From positions 1 to 56,780 of the forward strand of contig JAAVDE010000036.1 of assembly GCA_014801955.1 (NCBI GenBank): DNA of 56,780 nucleotides, given 5' to 3'. The translations under genes were made by a program, and so were the position numbers. This document shows positions 24,950 through 33,924 of the stretch, one piece after another. The stretch comes from Bacteroides sp. (lineage in GTDB: Bacteria; Bacteroidota; Bacteroidia; Bacteroidales; Muribaculaceae). Under the pieces are notes generated by a model. It worked only from the letters and a program-made list of their open reading frames with translations, ran no database searches and had not been told where the DNA came from. Position 1 is the first letter of the stretch; each line of letters starts with the position of its first letter.

Positions 24950-25831
24950 TTAAATGTTTTGGCGGAAATAGTCGAATTGCGAGGTAACGTGGATGGCAAC
25001 GTTGTCGGCCACGCGCGTCAGCGTGTAGTCAATGGTTCGGGTGCCGTCGTAGCTGACCTCGAAATTGCAGCGGAAGTCGGTTATGATGTATTTGTCGCTA
25101 ACGCCGTCGGTCGTCGGGTGGAAGCTGGCAACGTCGATAGTGAAGCCTTTTTCGTTATAGACCAGCGGCAGCGAGGGCCAAGTCATTGAGCGGATGTCGA
25201 ACTGCTCGCCGGTTGAGGTCGAAACGGGCAGGGTCACGGCCGAGGCGCTGATCGAGGCGGTTTGCTTGTCAACGTCGAACTCCAGGTCGAAGCGCGGACG
25301 AATGGCCTTTTCGGCAATTGAGTCGCCGCGGAGGTTGATAATGGTGTTGCGGTTGGCATACATCTGAACCTTGCGGGGCACGAACCACACCTTATACTGC
25401 GCGGCGTCGGAGATAAACGAGCCCCAGAAAATGCTGGAGAGCCAGCCGAACTTGAGGTCAATAACCTGGAGATCGCCGGTGTAGGATGCAATGCCTTCGG
25501 TCTTGAAATAGGTGTAGTTATAGCCGATGATTTCGTTGGATGAGTTCTTGTTTTCGTCGAGATACTGAATCAGATTGCCTACGGTCGACGATTTCAGCGG
25601 CATATTTTCGGCGAGCTTGAAATCGTTAAGCTCCAGCAGGAAGTAGCCGGTCGAGTAGTCGCCCTTGACCTTCAGCGAGGCGCAGTCGGAGGCGTAGCCG
25701 GATTGGGTGTAGACGTCGTGGGAGTAAACAACAACGTCGGTGTATTCTTCCATTTCGCGGACCGGATCGATCGGCTTGCAGGAAACCATTAAAAACAGAG
25801 CGGGCAGGATAGTTGCAAGGAGTTTTTTCAT
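24950..25831 (-). CDS. Lipoprotein of unknown function
   Basis: The 293-residue protein begins with a lipoprotein signal (LFLMVSC, lipidated Cys at residue 18), so it is tethered to a membrane, probably the outer one. The rest is beta-rich with no motif I recognise. It sits 28 nt downstream of the TonB-dependent receptor gene and 12 nt before tyrS. A receptor followed by a lipoprotein recalls SusC/SusD pairs, but this protein lacks SusD-like length and TPR helices, so I do not call it SusD. Confidence 0.75.
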   Translation of the reverse strand: MKKLLATILPALFLMVSCKPIDPVREMEEYTDVVVYSHDVYTQSGYASDCASLKVKGDYSTGYFLLELNDFKLAENMPLKSSTVGNLIQYLDENKNSSNEIIGYNYTYFKTEGIASYTGDLQVIDLKFGWLSSIFWGSFISDAAQYKVWFVPRKVQMYANRNTIINLRGDSIAEKAIRPRFDLEFDVDKQTASISASAVTLPVSTSTGEQFDIRSMTWPSLPLVYNEKGFTIDVASFHPTTDGVSDKYIITDFRCNFEVSYDGTRTIDYTLTRVADNVAIHVTSQFDYFRQNI

Positions 25832-25859
25832 CTGTGTAAATAATTGGGAGAAAGAGGTT

Positions 25860-28118
25860 CTACATAACGTAGCGCAGGGTCAGGCCAAAGGTCCGGCGAG
25901 TTCCGCGCTGAACGAAGTCATTTTTGATTGACTTAAAATAGAACGTATTGAACCTCTTGTTTAGTATATTTTCGGCCCAGAGATCGAGCGAAACCTTCTG
26001 GAGGTTCAGGCGAACCGATGCGCCGAGCAGTTCGTAGAAGTTCTGGCGCAGGGTGTTTTCTTCGTTCCAATACATCGGGCCAACGCCGCGGCAGTTGACT
26101 TCGAGATCGAGGCGGTCGAACCACCACATCGGAAGCGGCTGCGAGTATTGAACGGAGGCGAAAGCCGTGTGGGCCGGGGCGTAGGGAACGGTTTTGCCCT
26201 TATAGCTGACGCCGCCGTCGTCGTAGCGCAGGAACTTGGCGTTGGTGTAGCCATAGCTGACGCGTGCAACCCAGCGGTCGGTCGGACGCGCCGTGATTGC
26301 GGCCTCTACGCCTGCCGAGCGGGTGCGACCGGCGTTGGTCATCATGCGGCCGGTTATGCTGCCGTCGGGGAACACGGTCAGCTGCTGGTCGCGAATGTCG
26401 ATATAGAAAGCGGCCAGGTCGGTCAGAATGCGGCCACCGTAGCAGCTGAAGTGACCGCCGATTTCGTAGTTCCACGAATATTCGGGCTTGTAGGCGGCGA
26501 TTTCGTCAACGGTCAGGCCCGAGTCGAGCGACGGCATCATCTGCGCCACGTTCGGCGGCATCAGCGCCTTGGCCGAGTTCATCATGGCGGCCATCAGCTT
26601 GTCTTGCAGAATGGTTGAGAACATCTGGGTGTTGTAGCCGCCGGCTTTGTAGCCTTTCGAAACGTTGACGTAGACGTTGGAGTTCTCCATTGCCGGAATG
26701 CGGTAGGTAACGGCGATTTTCGGCAGCAGCTCCAGCCAGTGTTGCTTGAGGTGGTCGTGGTCGTGGACTTCGCCTTCGAGATGAAGGGCACGCGGCCCCA
26801 TGTTGAAGGTCGCGCCGGTCGAGGCGTCGAGGTCATAGAACATGGCCGACTCCTCGTAGTCCAGTCGCAGGCCGGCGGTGAAGGTCCAGTCGCCGAGAGT
26901 GTATTCGCTCTGGTGATAGAGCGCCGCGCCCCAGTTGGGGAGCACGAAGTTGTCGTGGAGATAGAACTCCTCGGTGTCCCAGGTCAGCGGAACGGGGATA
27001 TTCGTCTTAATCAGGTCCTCGATGCCATCTTTCAGGAAATGCACCGGGGCCTCCATGCGCGAGTGCTTCACGAAGGCGAACGCGCCGCCCATCCAGTCGT
27101 AGCCCCCCTTCTTGCCGCGGAAAATAAAGTCCTGAGTGGCGGAATATTCGCGGATTTTCTGGTTGAGCGTAAAGAGGCTGCGCGGGGTGAAGTCGTTGTC
27201 GAGTTCAAGCTCGTCGTTGAGCAGGCGCAGGCCGGTAATGGAGCTGAACGTGAAGTCATCGGTGCGCCACTGAACCGTCAGGCCCTCGCTGGCCGAGGTG
27301 CGGTTATAGTAGCATGTGTCGTTATAGTTCACCTCGTTTGAGCCCATCAGCTCATAGGGATAGCCGCCCTGGCGGTTATAGTTGAACGAAACGACGTTGT
27401 CGACCGTAACGTTCTCCTTCGGGCGCCAGGCCAGCTTGACCTTGCCGGCATATTGCTCGGCCTGGTCGGCCTTACGCTTCTGGTTGGGAAAGAGGGAGCG
27501 GGTCGTTACGTTTTCGAACTGGCCGCGGGTGGAATAGGCGTTGATGTCTACTCCGAGGGCGAACTTGGGATTGAACTTATGGTATAGACCCATCGCCGCG
27601 CGCCAGGAGCCGAAGCTGGCGGCCTCCATCAGCAGGCGCATGCCCTGATACTGCATCGGCGAGAGGGTGTAGACGTTAATAACGCCGCCCATCGCGTTGC
27701 GGCCATAGAGGGTGCTCTGCGGGCCGCGCAGAATTTCGAGGCGCTCAACGTTAAAGAAGTCAAAGTCGTAGCTGTTCTTGTTGAGAACGGGGATATTGTC
27801 AACGTTCAGACCCATCGCCGGCTGGTCAATGCGCGCGCCGAGGCCGCGGATATAGATGCTCGACGTCATTCGCGAGCCATAGGCGGGAATGAAAAAGTTC
27901 GGAACGAATTCGGAGACCTGCTTTACGTCGGTAATGTTCAGTCGCTCGATGGTTCGGGCGCCGACGGTAGTCGAGGCAATCGGCTCGGTTTCGAGTTTTT
28001 CGTCTTGCTTAATGGCGGTTACGCTGACTTCGGCCAGCGACAGGGTGTCGGCCTTTTCGGTTGCGAGGCCAGAGGCGGCAACCGGGAGCATTGCGGCGAT
28101 GAGTAGTTGTTTGATCAT
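25860..28118 (-). CDS. TonB-dependent outer-membrane receptor
   Basis: From the ATG at 28116-28118 the product is 752 residues with a signal peptide (IAAMLPVAASGLA). A plug domain follows (about 35-150: LSLAEVSVTAIKQ as a TonB box, YIRGLGARIDQPAMGLNVDNIPV, VERLEILRGPQSTLYGRNAMGGVINVYT). Then a 22-strand-type barrel ends with GLTLRYVM. It lacks the CarboxypepD_reg N-terminal domain of SusC proteins, so it is closer to siderophore/vitamin receptors. The frame opens at a TTG 18 nt earlier that overlaps the NAD synthetase stop; the ATG gives the better signal peptide. Ligand unknown. Confidence 0.9.
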   Translation of the reverse strand: MIKQLLIAAMLPVAASGLATEKADTLSLAEVSVTAIKQDEKLETEPIASTTVGARTIERLNITDVKQVSEFVPNFFIPAYGSRMTSSIYIRGLGARIDQPAMGLNVDNIPVLNKNSYDFDFFNVERLEILRGPQSTLYGRNAMGGVINVYTLSPMQYQGMRLLMEAASFGSWRAAMGLYHKFNPKFALGVDINAYSTRGQFENVTTRSLFPNQKRKADQAEQYAGKVKLAWRPKENVTVDNVVSFNYNRQGGYPYELMGSNEVNYNDTCYYNRTSASEGLTVQWRTDDFTFSSITGLRLLNDELELDNDFTPRSLFTLNQKIREYSATQDFIFRGKKGGYDWMGGAFAFVKHSRMEAPVHFLKDGIEDLIKTNIPVPLTWDTEEFYLHDNFVLPNWGAALYHQSEYTLGDWTFTAGLRLDYEESAMFYDLDASTGATFNMGPRALHLEGEVHDHDHLKQHWLELLPKIAVTYRIPAMENSNVYVNVSKGYKAGGYNTQMFSTILQDKLMAAMMNSAKALMPPNVAQMMPSLDSGLTVDEIAAYKPEYSWNYEIGGHFSCYGGRILTDLAAFYIDIRDQQLTVFPDGSITGRMMTNAGRTRSAGVEAAITARPTDRWVARVSYGYTNAKFLRYDDGGVSYKGKTVPYAPAHTAFASVQYSQPLPMWWFDRLDLEVNCRGVGPMYWNEENTLRQNFYELLGASVRLNLQKVSLDLWAENILNKRFNTFYFKSIKNDFVQRGTRRTFGLTLRYVM

Positions 28119-28128
28119 TTGCGTACGG

Positions 28129-30018
28129 TTAGTCAATCCATTCTTTCAGGGAATTAAGCCAGAGGGCGCCGGAGGCGTCGGAGGGCGCGCGCCAGTCGCC
28201 ACGCGGGCTGAGGCTGACGGAGCAGACCTTGGGGCCGTCGGGCATACATGAGCGCTTGAACTGCTGGGCAAAGAAGCGTCGGATAAACGTTTGCAGCCAG
28301 TGGTCAATCTCGCCGGCGGAGAACTTGCCGGCAAAGGCCCTGACGGCCAGGTCGCGGATAACCTGAGGCTCGCGGCGCTCGGCAAGCAGCTGATACAGGA
28401 AAAAGTCGTGGAGCTCATATGGGCCCACAAGGTCTTCGGTCTTTTGGGCGATATGGCCGTCGGCATCGGCCGGCAGCAGCTCGGGCGACACGGGCGTTGC
28501 CACAATGTCGTTGAGAATCGGAGCGATTTCGGGCCACAGGGTGCCATACCAACCAACGGCGCAACGCACGGCGGTTTTGGGCACTCCGGCATTGAGGCCA
28601 TACATGCTCATTTGGTCGCCGCAATAGGTTGCCCAGCCGAGGGCGAGTTCGGAAAGGTCGCCGGTTCCTAGGACAAGGCCGCCGACTTCGTTGGCGATGT
28701 CCATGAGAATCAGCGTGCGCATTCGGGCCTGGGCGTTTTCGTAAACGACGTTATGGTCGGCGGGGTCGTGGGCAATGTCGCGGAAATGCTGCTCAACGGC
28801 TGCGCCAATCGGAATTTCGCGGGCGCTGACGCCGAGAGCTTCCATCAGTTTGTCGGCGTTTGACTTGGTGCGGTCCGAGGTGCCGAAGCCGGGCATCGTG
28901 ATGGCATGGATGCCGCGGCGGTCAAGGCCGAGCATGTCGAACGTTCGGCAGGCAACGAGCAGCGCCAGGGTGGAGTCCAGGCCGCCACTGATGCCGATAA
29001 CGACGGCCTTGGAGCGGGTCACTTCGAGGCGCTTGGCAAGGCCGTGGCATTGAATCTCCGAGATTTCATCGCACTGCCGGGCTCTGACGTCGGGGTCGGC
29101 GGCAACGAAGGGCATTGCGTCGAGCGGACGGCGCAGCTCGCCGTCGGGTGCAACGGCGGGCGCCGTGGGGGTCACGTCGATGTAGTTCCACGCCTCGGGG
29201 CCGTCCTCGCGAACGCGGCAGTCGGTAAACGAGCTGTTGACCACCCTTTCGGAGCGAATCAGCTGAACGTCAACGTCGGCGCTCTCATAGTAGGCCGAGC
29301 GGTGCCATCGCGCCGACTCAACGAGCGTTTCGCCCAGTTCGGCAATGATTGCCTTGCCGTCAAAGACCAGGTCGCCGGTCGACTCACCATAGCCGGCGGC
29401 CGAGTAGACGTAGGCGCAGCGCAGGGCGTCGCTCTGGTGAGTGATGAGGTTATGGAGCCGGCGACGCTTGCCAACGAGGTCATTGCTGGCCGAGAGGTTA
29501 AGAATAATCTCCGCCCCGGCAAGCGCCTGGTGGGTCGACACGGGAATCGGGGCCCACAGGTCCTCGCAGATTTCAACGCCGAAGCGAACGCCGTCAACAA
29601 CGTAGAGCGTATGTTGCGGGCGGGCGTCGTGGCGGAACCAGCGCTTTTCATAGAACTCGCCGTAGTTCGGCAGGTAGTCTTTGGTTTGTACGCCGTGGAT
29701 AACGCCGCCGGAAATAACGGCGCCGCAGTTGCGCAGCGCCCCGGCAATCATCAGCGGAACGCCAACGACCAGAACCATCGGCAGGTCGGCGGTTTGGCGA
29801 GCGATTTCGTGGAGCTGCTCAAAGGCACTATTGATCAGAGTTGGTTGCAGAAAGAGGTCACCGCAAGTATATGCGGTGACACTCAATTCGGGATACACGG
29901 CCAGACGCACTCCGTCGGCAGCCATTGTTCGCGCCAGCTCTACAATGTGGGCAGCGTTGGCGCAGCAGTCGGCAACCTCAACGCGCGGCACTGCGGCAGC
30001 GACTCTCAGAAAACTCAT
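28129..30018 (-). CDS. nadE: Glutamine-dependent NAD+ synthetase
   Basis: This cytoplasmic enzyme amidates deamido-NAD to NAD+ using glutamine and ATP. The 629-residue protein joins an N-terminal nitrilase-type glutaminase (YPELSVTAYTCGDLF with Glu, KDYLPNYGEFYEKRWF with Lys, GVEICEDLWAP with Cys) to a C-terminal synthetase with the P-loop GISGGLDSTLALL. This is the long two-domain form. Its stop lies 10 nt before the TonB-dependent receptor start. The window also encodes nadK, so two steps of NAD(P) supply are present. Confidence 0.95.
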   Translation of the reverse strand: MSFLRVAAAVPRVEVADCCANAAHIVELARTMAADGVRLAVYPELSVTAYTCGDLFLQPTLINSAFEQLHEIARQTADLPMVLVVGVPLMIAGALRNCGAVISGGVIHGVQTKDYLPNYGEFYEKRWFRHDARPQHTLYVVDGVRFGVEICEDLWAPIPVSTHQALAGAEIILNLSASNDLVGKRRRLHNLITHQSDALRCAYVYSAAGYGESTGDLVFDGKAIIAELGETLVESARWHRSAYYESADVDVQLIRSERVVNSSFTDCRVREDGPEAWNYIDVTPTAPAVAPDGELRRPLDAMPFVAADPDVRARQCDEISEIQCHGLAKRLEVTRSKAVVIGISGGLDSTLALLVACRTFDMLGLDRRGIHAITMPGFGTSDRTKSNADKLMEALGVSAREIPIGAAVEQHFRDIAHDPADHNVVYENAQARMRTLILMDIANEVGGLVLGTGDLSELALGWATYCGDQMSMYGLNAGVPKTAVRCAVGWYGTLWPEIAPILNDIVATPVSPELLPADADGHIAQKTEDLVGPYELHDFFLYQLLAERREPQVIRDLAVRAFAGKFSAGEIDHWLQTFIRRFFAQQFKRSCMPDGPKVCSVSLSPRGDWRAPSDASGALWLNSLKEWID

Positions 30019-30033
30019 TGCTGACCTCTCGGA

Positions 30034-30429
30034 TTAGAAAGGCAGGTCTTCGGCCGGGCCGGCAGCGGGCAGATCAACGGGAGCAGGCGGGAAATCGCCG
30101 GGAATTGCCGAGGGAGCGGCATAGGCGGGAGCAGCGGCTGCGGGAGCGGCGCCACCGGCGGCGTCGACCTTATAGCCGCGGATGTCGGTGTACCAGCGGC
30201 CGTTAAATTCGCGGCTCTCGATGTCGAAGCTAACGGTAACGTCGTTGCCAACGGCCAGCAGGGCGCCATATTGGTCAATGCGGTCGCCGAAAAGGTTGAA
30301 ACAAACCTTTTTAGGATACGTTTCCTGAGTTTCGAGAATATAGTTACGCTTACGCCAGGGCTTGCCGCTGGTTTTGGCAACGCCCCCTTCTTCGGGCAGG
30401 GCGGCGATGATTTTGCCTGTAATTTCCAT
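30034..30429 (-). CDS. DUF3127 protein (OB-fold-like)
   Basis: The 131-residue protein matches DUF3127: EITGKIIAALPEEGGVAKTSGKPWRKRNYILETQETYPKK, then FDIESREFNGRWYTDIRGYKV. This pattern resembles a small single-strand-binding-type OB fold. A Pro/Ala-rich tail ends in the acidic-hydrophobic EDLPF, which recalls the acidic tip of SSB proteins (DDxPF) used to recruit partners. The function is not established. It lies 15 nt before nadE and 9 nt after the kinase gene. Confidence 0.85.
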   Translation of the reverse strand: MEITGKIIAALPEEGGVAKTSGKPWRKRNYILETQETYPKKVCFNLFGDRIDQYGALLAVGNDVTVSFDIESREFNGRWYTDIRGYKVDAAGGAAPAAAAPAYAAPSAIPGDFPPAPVDLPAAGPAEDLPF

Positions 30430-30438
30430 TTGGTGGGA

Positions 30439-31527
30439 TTATTTGTTTTTTTCGATAAATTCTTTCATTTCCGGAGTGTGGGCCTCTACGCTCTGGAGCA
30501 GCTTGAACTGAGCCTTGGAGCGAACGAGGTTATGTTCCGGATACTGAATCTTATAGTAAGTGTCGCCGTTAATATAGTCAGCCAGGAAGCGAACGGTCTG
30601 CATGTAGGGGAACAGAGCGGCCGCATAGGGCAGATTTTCGATTTCGATGGGGAGGAGGAAGTCTTTAGCGGTTGAGAGGTAGCCGGTCGTGAAGGCACGG
30701 AAAATATCCATGTTGAACTCAACGTTGTCGAGGTTGGGATCATCCTCGAGGCCGGTGTTGGCGCCGGTGCGCATGAAGTCGCCGAAGTCGGAGAAGATGA
30801 ACGAGGGCATAACCGTGTCGAGGTCAATGACGCAGAGAACGGTCTTGCCGTCTTCGTCGAACATCATGTTATTAACCTTGGTGTCGCAGTGGCAGATGCG
30901 CTTGGGCAGCTTGCCTTCGCGACCGAGGCGTTCGGCCTTACACATTTCGTCGGCACGCGATTCCAGCTCGTCGATGAGCCACTGAACATCGGCCACGCGG
31001 CCTTTGGGGTCGGCGGCAACGGCTTCGCGCAGCTGGCGCAGACGCAGCTCCATGTTGTGGAAGTCGGGAATGGTTTCAACCAGCTTTTCGGGAATATCTA
31101 CCAGCATTGCCTGGAAGCGGCCGAAGGCGCGGCCTGCGTCGAGCGAGCTTTCGGGAGTAACGGCCTCGAAAGTCTTTGCGCGCGGAATGAACACCATGAT
31201 GCGCCAGTAGCTTTCGCCGTCGAAGTAGTAGGTCTTGCCGGTTTCTTTGTTCGCAACGAAGGTGAGCACCTTGCGGTCGATGTCGGTTTCGCCGGCGGCT
31301 TCGAGCTTGCGGCGGATATGGCGGGTAACGGCTTCGATGTTATTCTGAAGGCCGTCTACATCCTGGAAGATATTATGGTTAATACGTTGAAGAACATAGT
31401 CGGGCGCATCGCTTTCGGCGGTGCGAACAACGAACGTGTCATTAATAAGGCCGTTGCCCAGAGGCTTAACGGCCTCAACGGTTCCTTTGATGTCGAATTT
31501 CTCGATGATAGCGTTGAGGTCTTTCAT
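30439..31527 (-). CDS. APH-fold sugar/small-molecule kinase (NahK-like)
   Basis: The 362-residue protein has the aminoglycoside-phosphotransferase kinase fold: an N-terminal ATP-binding lobe (PLGNGLINDTFVV, residues 22-34), the catalytic loop HCDTKVNN (213-220, Asp215 and Asn220) and the metal-binding IDLDT (234-238). In Bacteroidales, such proteins are usually annotated as N-acetylhexosamine 1-kinase-like. Phosphorylation of GalNAc or GlcNAc would fit the GH109-like gene nearby, but they are not co-transcribed, so this is inference. It is the first gene of the minus operon reaching tyrS. Confidence 0.8.
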   Translation of the reverse strand: MKDLNAIIEKFDIKGTVEAVKPLGNGLINDTFVVRTAESDAPDYVLQRINHNIFQDVDGLQNNIEAVTRHIRRKLEAAGETDIDRKVLTFVANKETGKTYYFDGESYWRIMVFIPRAKTFEAVTPESSLDAGRAFGRFQAMLVDIPEKLVETIPDFHNMELRLRQLREAVAADPKGRVADVQWLIDELESRADEMCKAERLGREGKLPKRICHCDTKVNNMMFDEDGKTVLCVIDLDTVMPSFIFSDFGDFMRTGANTGLEDDPNLDNVEFNMDIFRAFTTGYLSTAKDFLLPIEIENLPYAAALFPYMQTVRFLADYINGDTYYKIQYPEHNLVRSKAQFKLLQSVEAHTPEMKEFIEKNK

Positions 31528-31557
31528 GATTCTAATTTATGAGTGGTTATTGTCGGG

Positions 31558-31565
31558 CAAATTTA
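31558..31565 (-). promoter_or_regulatory. -7 box of the kinase-nadE-tyrS operon
   Basis: TAAATTTG on the minus strand lies 31 bp before the kinase start. The -33 position carries only a weak TTG (complement of 31586-31588). Confidence 0.55.
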
Positions 31566-31630
31566 CGCATTATTTTTCAACTACGCAACCCCCCGTGCGA
31601 AAAGTGGCCGCCGGGGGGGGGAAGAAAGCA

Positions 31631-31670
31631 TTAGGGTCGTTAAAGACTTTAAGGACTTTAACGACCCTAA
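31631..31670. repeat. Perfect 15-bp inverted repeat, GACTTTA-rich
   Basis: The arms 31631-31645 and 31656-31670 pair perfectly around a 10-nt loop. Repeated GACTTTA/AACGACC-like words continue to about 31687. It lies between the operon ending at 31706 and the kinase promoter. No T-run follows on either strand, so it is not a classical terminator. Confidence 0.8.
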
Positions 31671-31705
31671 CGACTTTAGGGACTTGCGGGGAGTTGCGGG
31701 GAGGA

Positions 31706-33904
31706 TTATTTTTTGTCGTAGACGAGTTCGACGTCGTCGACGTACATCAGCGAGCCTTCGCCGCCTTCGTAGTAGTCACCGAATTTGGAGGCGGTGAACA
31801 CGATGCTCATGTAGGTGGGTTTGCCTTTGCCGGCACGATATTCGAGCGGAATTTCGAGCATCTGGAGCTGGCCGTCGGGGCCGAAGTTGGAGTCGAGAAC
31901 GCGTTCGCCGTAGGCAACGATGCGGGGGTCTTCGGTGTCGAACAGGCGGGCCTGCTTCTTGGTGCTCACAACGAAGCCGTGCTTGCCGTTATATTCAGCA
32001 TTGAGGGCATTGTTGTCGGGGCCGTCGAACAGAACGATGAAGATATGGCCGGTGTCCATAGCGCCTTCGGCAACATGGCTGCCGGCGCCTTTTTTCTGCA
32101 CGGCTACCGCGGGGCGGTAGTTGACCCATGCACGCAGGGCAACGGGCTTGATTTCATCTTCGGGGAAGGCAAACTCATGGCCGAAGCCAACGATACCGTC
32201 GGTGCCGTCGGTTTTCAGATATTTGCCGAAGAAGAGGTTGCCGGCGGCGAACTTGCCGAGGGCGCCGAGGCCCACGAACTGCGAGCGCAGACGGGCGGCA
32301 TAGCTGCCGGAGTGCTTCATGTCGGCGCTCTTCTGGGTCAGCGTAACGCTCATGGTCGACGAACCGTGGTTGCCGGAATCCCAGGCGAGGGTGTTGCCGT
32401 TGGGCATGGGGATTTCGACCTTGCCTTCGGTGTACCAGCCTTCGAAGCTGTTGTTGGCAATCTGGGGGGCGGCAGCGGTCGAGAACTCGAGAATGTCGCC
32501 AACGAAGTCAACGCCGGATTCGGTGTGGGCAACGGCGCGATACTGATAGGCGGTTGCGACTTCCAGGCCGCTGACGGTGGCATAGAAGGTCTGACCCTTG
32601 GCCAGAGAGGCGCGCGTTGTTGAGCCGCTGACGTAGGTCCAGTTTTCAGTGCCGGCGGGAGCATATTCGAAGCCGGCGGATTCAACGCCGTCTTGCGCAA
32701 CGGTGCCGGTCAGGGTTGCGGTCAGATAGGTAACGTCTGACTCGGCCACCGGGGCGGCAACCACGGGAGCTTCGGAAATACGGAGCGAGAGGGTTGCGGT
32801 GGTGGTTTTGCGAGTATCGTCGGTTGCCGTTATGGTGAACTCATAGGGCTCGTCGCTGTTGGGCAGCTTGTTGAGATAGATGTCGTCAAAAACAATCTTC
32901 ATCAGCTGTCCGCCTTCAACGTCAGTCAGCTCGCTCTCGACGCCATATTGAGCCAGACGGGCGAGAGCCGATTCGGTTGCGCGGAAAAAGTCGACTTCTT
33001 CGTAGTCGCCGCAGTCAACCAGGCCTCTGACAACCACCGAGCGCAGCGGAGTTGCCGAAGCAACATAGACCGAGCGACGGCCGATAGTGCCGGTTTCGCC
33101 GGCCACCGGGGTTGCGAGGTCGAAACCATAGCCGGTGATTGCGGGAGCGGGGGTGATAACGACGGTGTCTTCAACGTCGACCATCGTGTCGTCGACCTCG
33201 ATGGTTATCCATGCGCCGCCGGTGCTTTCGTTCTCGGCGGGGTTGGCGATAACGTTGAGAACGTATTCATGGGCGGGCTGAACGTCGGCAATCGCGCCAT
33301 GAACGGTTTTTTCAGCGCCGTCGCAGGTAAAGGTCATTTCGTAGTCGAGGGTCGTAACGTCGTCGGGCATCATGAAATAGCCCTTGCGCTGGTCGGCGCC
33401 TTCGAAGGTCAGCGAGCCACCTTTGTGGCTAACCGTCAGCGAGTAGTCGGAAATGAGCTCGTCAACGTTTTCGGGATACTTAACCGAGGCAACAACGTTG
33501 GCGATCTTGCAGACCACCTCGCAGGCCAGGCTCTTTCCGGCCTGAACGGTTATCTGCTCCTGACCCTCGAACCAGCGGTCGGTAAAGGAGGCATAGGAGA
33601 GGGTGCCGGCCCAGGCCTTCAGGGTGTAGTCGCCGCTGAGGAGCTTTATGCCGCCGGCGGGAACTTCGTTGATGGTGTTGTATTTGCGAACCACTCCCTT
33701 GTCGGAATAAATCCAGACCTTGGTCGTTGCGGCCAGGTCCTCTTCGGCAGCCGCACGGCTCTCAACAACGACGTCGGAATTAACTCGCGTTGAAACATAG
33801 ATGGTGCCTTCGCCCACCTCAAGCATCTGCTCCTCGGAGCAGCCTGTCAGACCGCCGGCCAGTGCGACGGCAACACCCATAAAGGGAACTATTTTCTTGT
33901 TCAT
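31706..33904 (-). CDS. DUF4493/PCMD-type surface lipoprotein
   Basis: The 732-residue protein has a lipoprotein signal (GGLTGC, Cys at residue 22). The N-terminal third (about 30-235) resembles DUF4493 (EGTIYVSTRVNSDVVVES, LLSGDYTLKAWAG). Fibronectin-like strands follow, including a repeat around 410-495. The C-terminal ~240 residues (NNSFEGWYT, then SGSYAARLRSQF, then SLMYVDDVELVYD) match PCMD, a putative carbohydrate-binding domain. It is probably an outer-surface glycan-related protein. It is last in a four-gene operon and ends with the same YVDDVELVY motif as the gene at 35251. Confidence 0.78.
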   Translation of the reverse strand: MNKKIVPFMGVAVALAGGLTGCSEEQMLEVGEGTIYVSTRVNSDVVVESRAAAEEDLAATTKVWIYSDKGVVRKYNTINEVPAGGIKLLSGDYTLKAWAGTLSYASFTDRWFEGQEQITVQAGKSLACEVVCKIANVVASVKYPENVDELISDYSLTVSHKGGSLTFEGADQRKGYFMMPDDVTTLDYEMTFTCDGAEKTVHGAIADVQPAHEYVLNVIANPAENESTGGAWITIEVDDTMVDVEDTVVITPAPAITGYGFDLATPVAGETGTIGRRSVYVASATPLRSVVVRGLVDCGDYEEVDFFRATESALARLAQYGVESELTDVEGGQLMKIVFDDIYLNKLPNSDEPYEFTITATDDTRKTTTATLSLRISEAPVVAAPVAESDVTYLTATLTGTVAQDGVESAGFEYAPAGTENWTYVSGSTTRASLAKGQTFYATVSGLEVATAYQYRAVAHTESGVDFVGDILEFSTAAAPQIANNSFEGWYTEGKVEIPMPNGNTLAWDSGNHGSSTMSVTLTQKSADMKHSGSYAARLRSQFVGLGALGKFAAGNLFFGKYLKTDGTDGIVGFGHEFAFPEDEIKPVALRAWVNYRPAVAVQKKGAGSHVAEGAMDTGHIFIVLFDGPDNNALNAEYNGKHGFVVSTKKQARLFDTEDPRIVAYGERVLDSNFGPDGQLQMLEIPLEYRAGKGKPTYMSIVFTASKFGDYYEGGEGSLMYVDDVELVYDKK

Positions 33905-33924
33905 AGGGGTTTCAGTCAGATGGG

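Noticed and set aside
24950-28118. Possible SusC/SusD pair
   Set aside because: The receptor has no CarboxypepD_reg domain and the lipoprotein is too short and lacks SusD-like helices.
28119-28136. TTG start for the TonB-dependent receptor
   Set aside because: It overlaps the nadE stop and adds six polar residues before the signal peptide; ATG at 28118 is preferred.
31631-31670. Terminator call for the GACTTTA hairpin
   Set aside because: No T-run follows on either strand.
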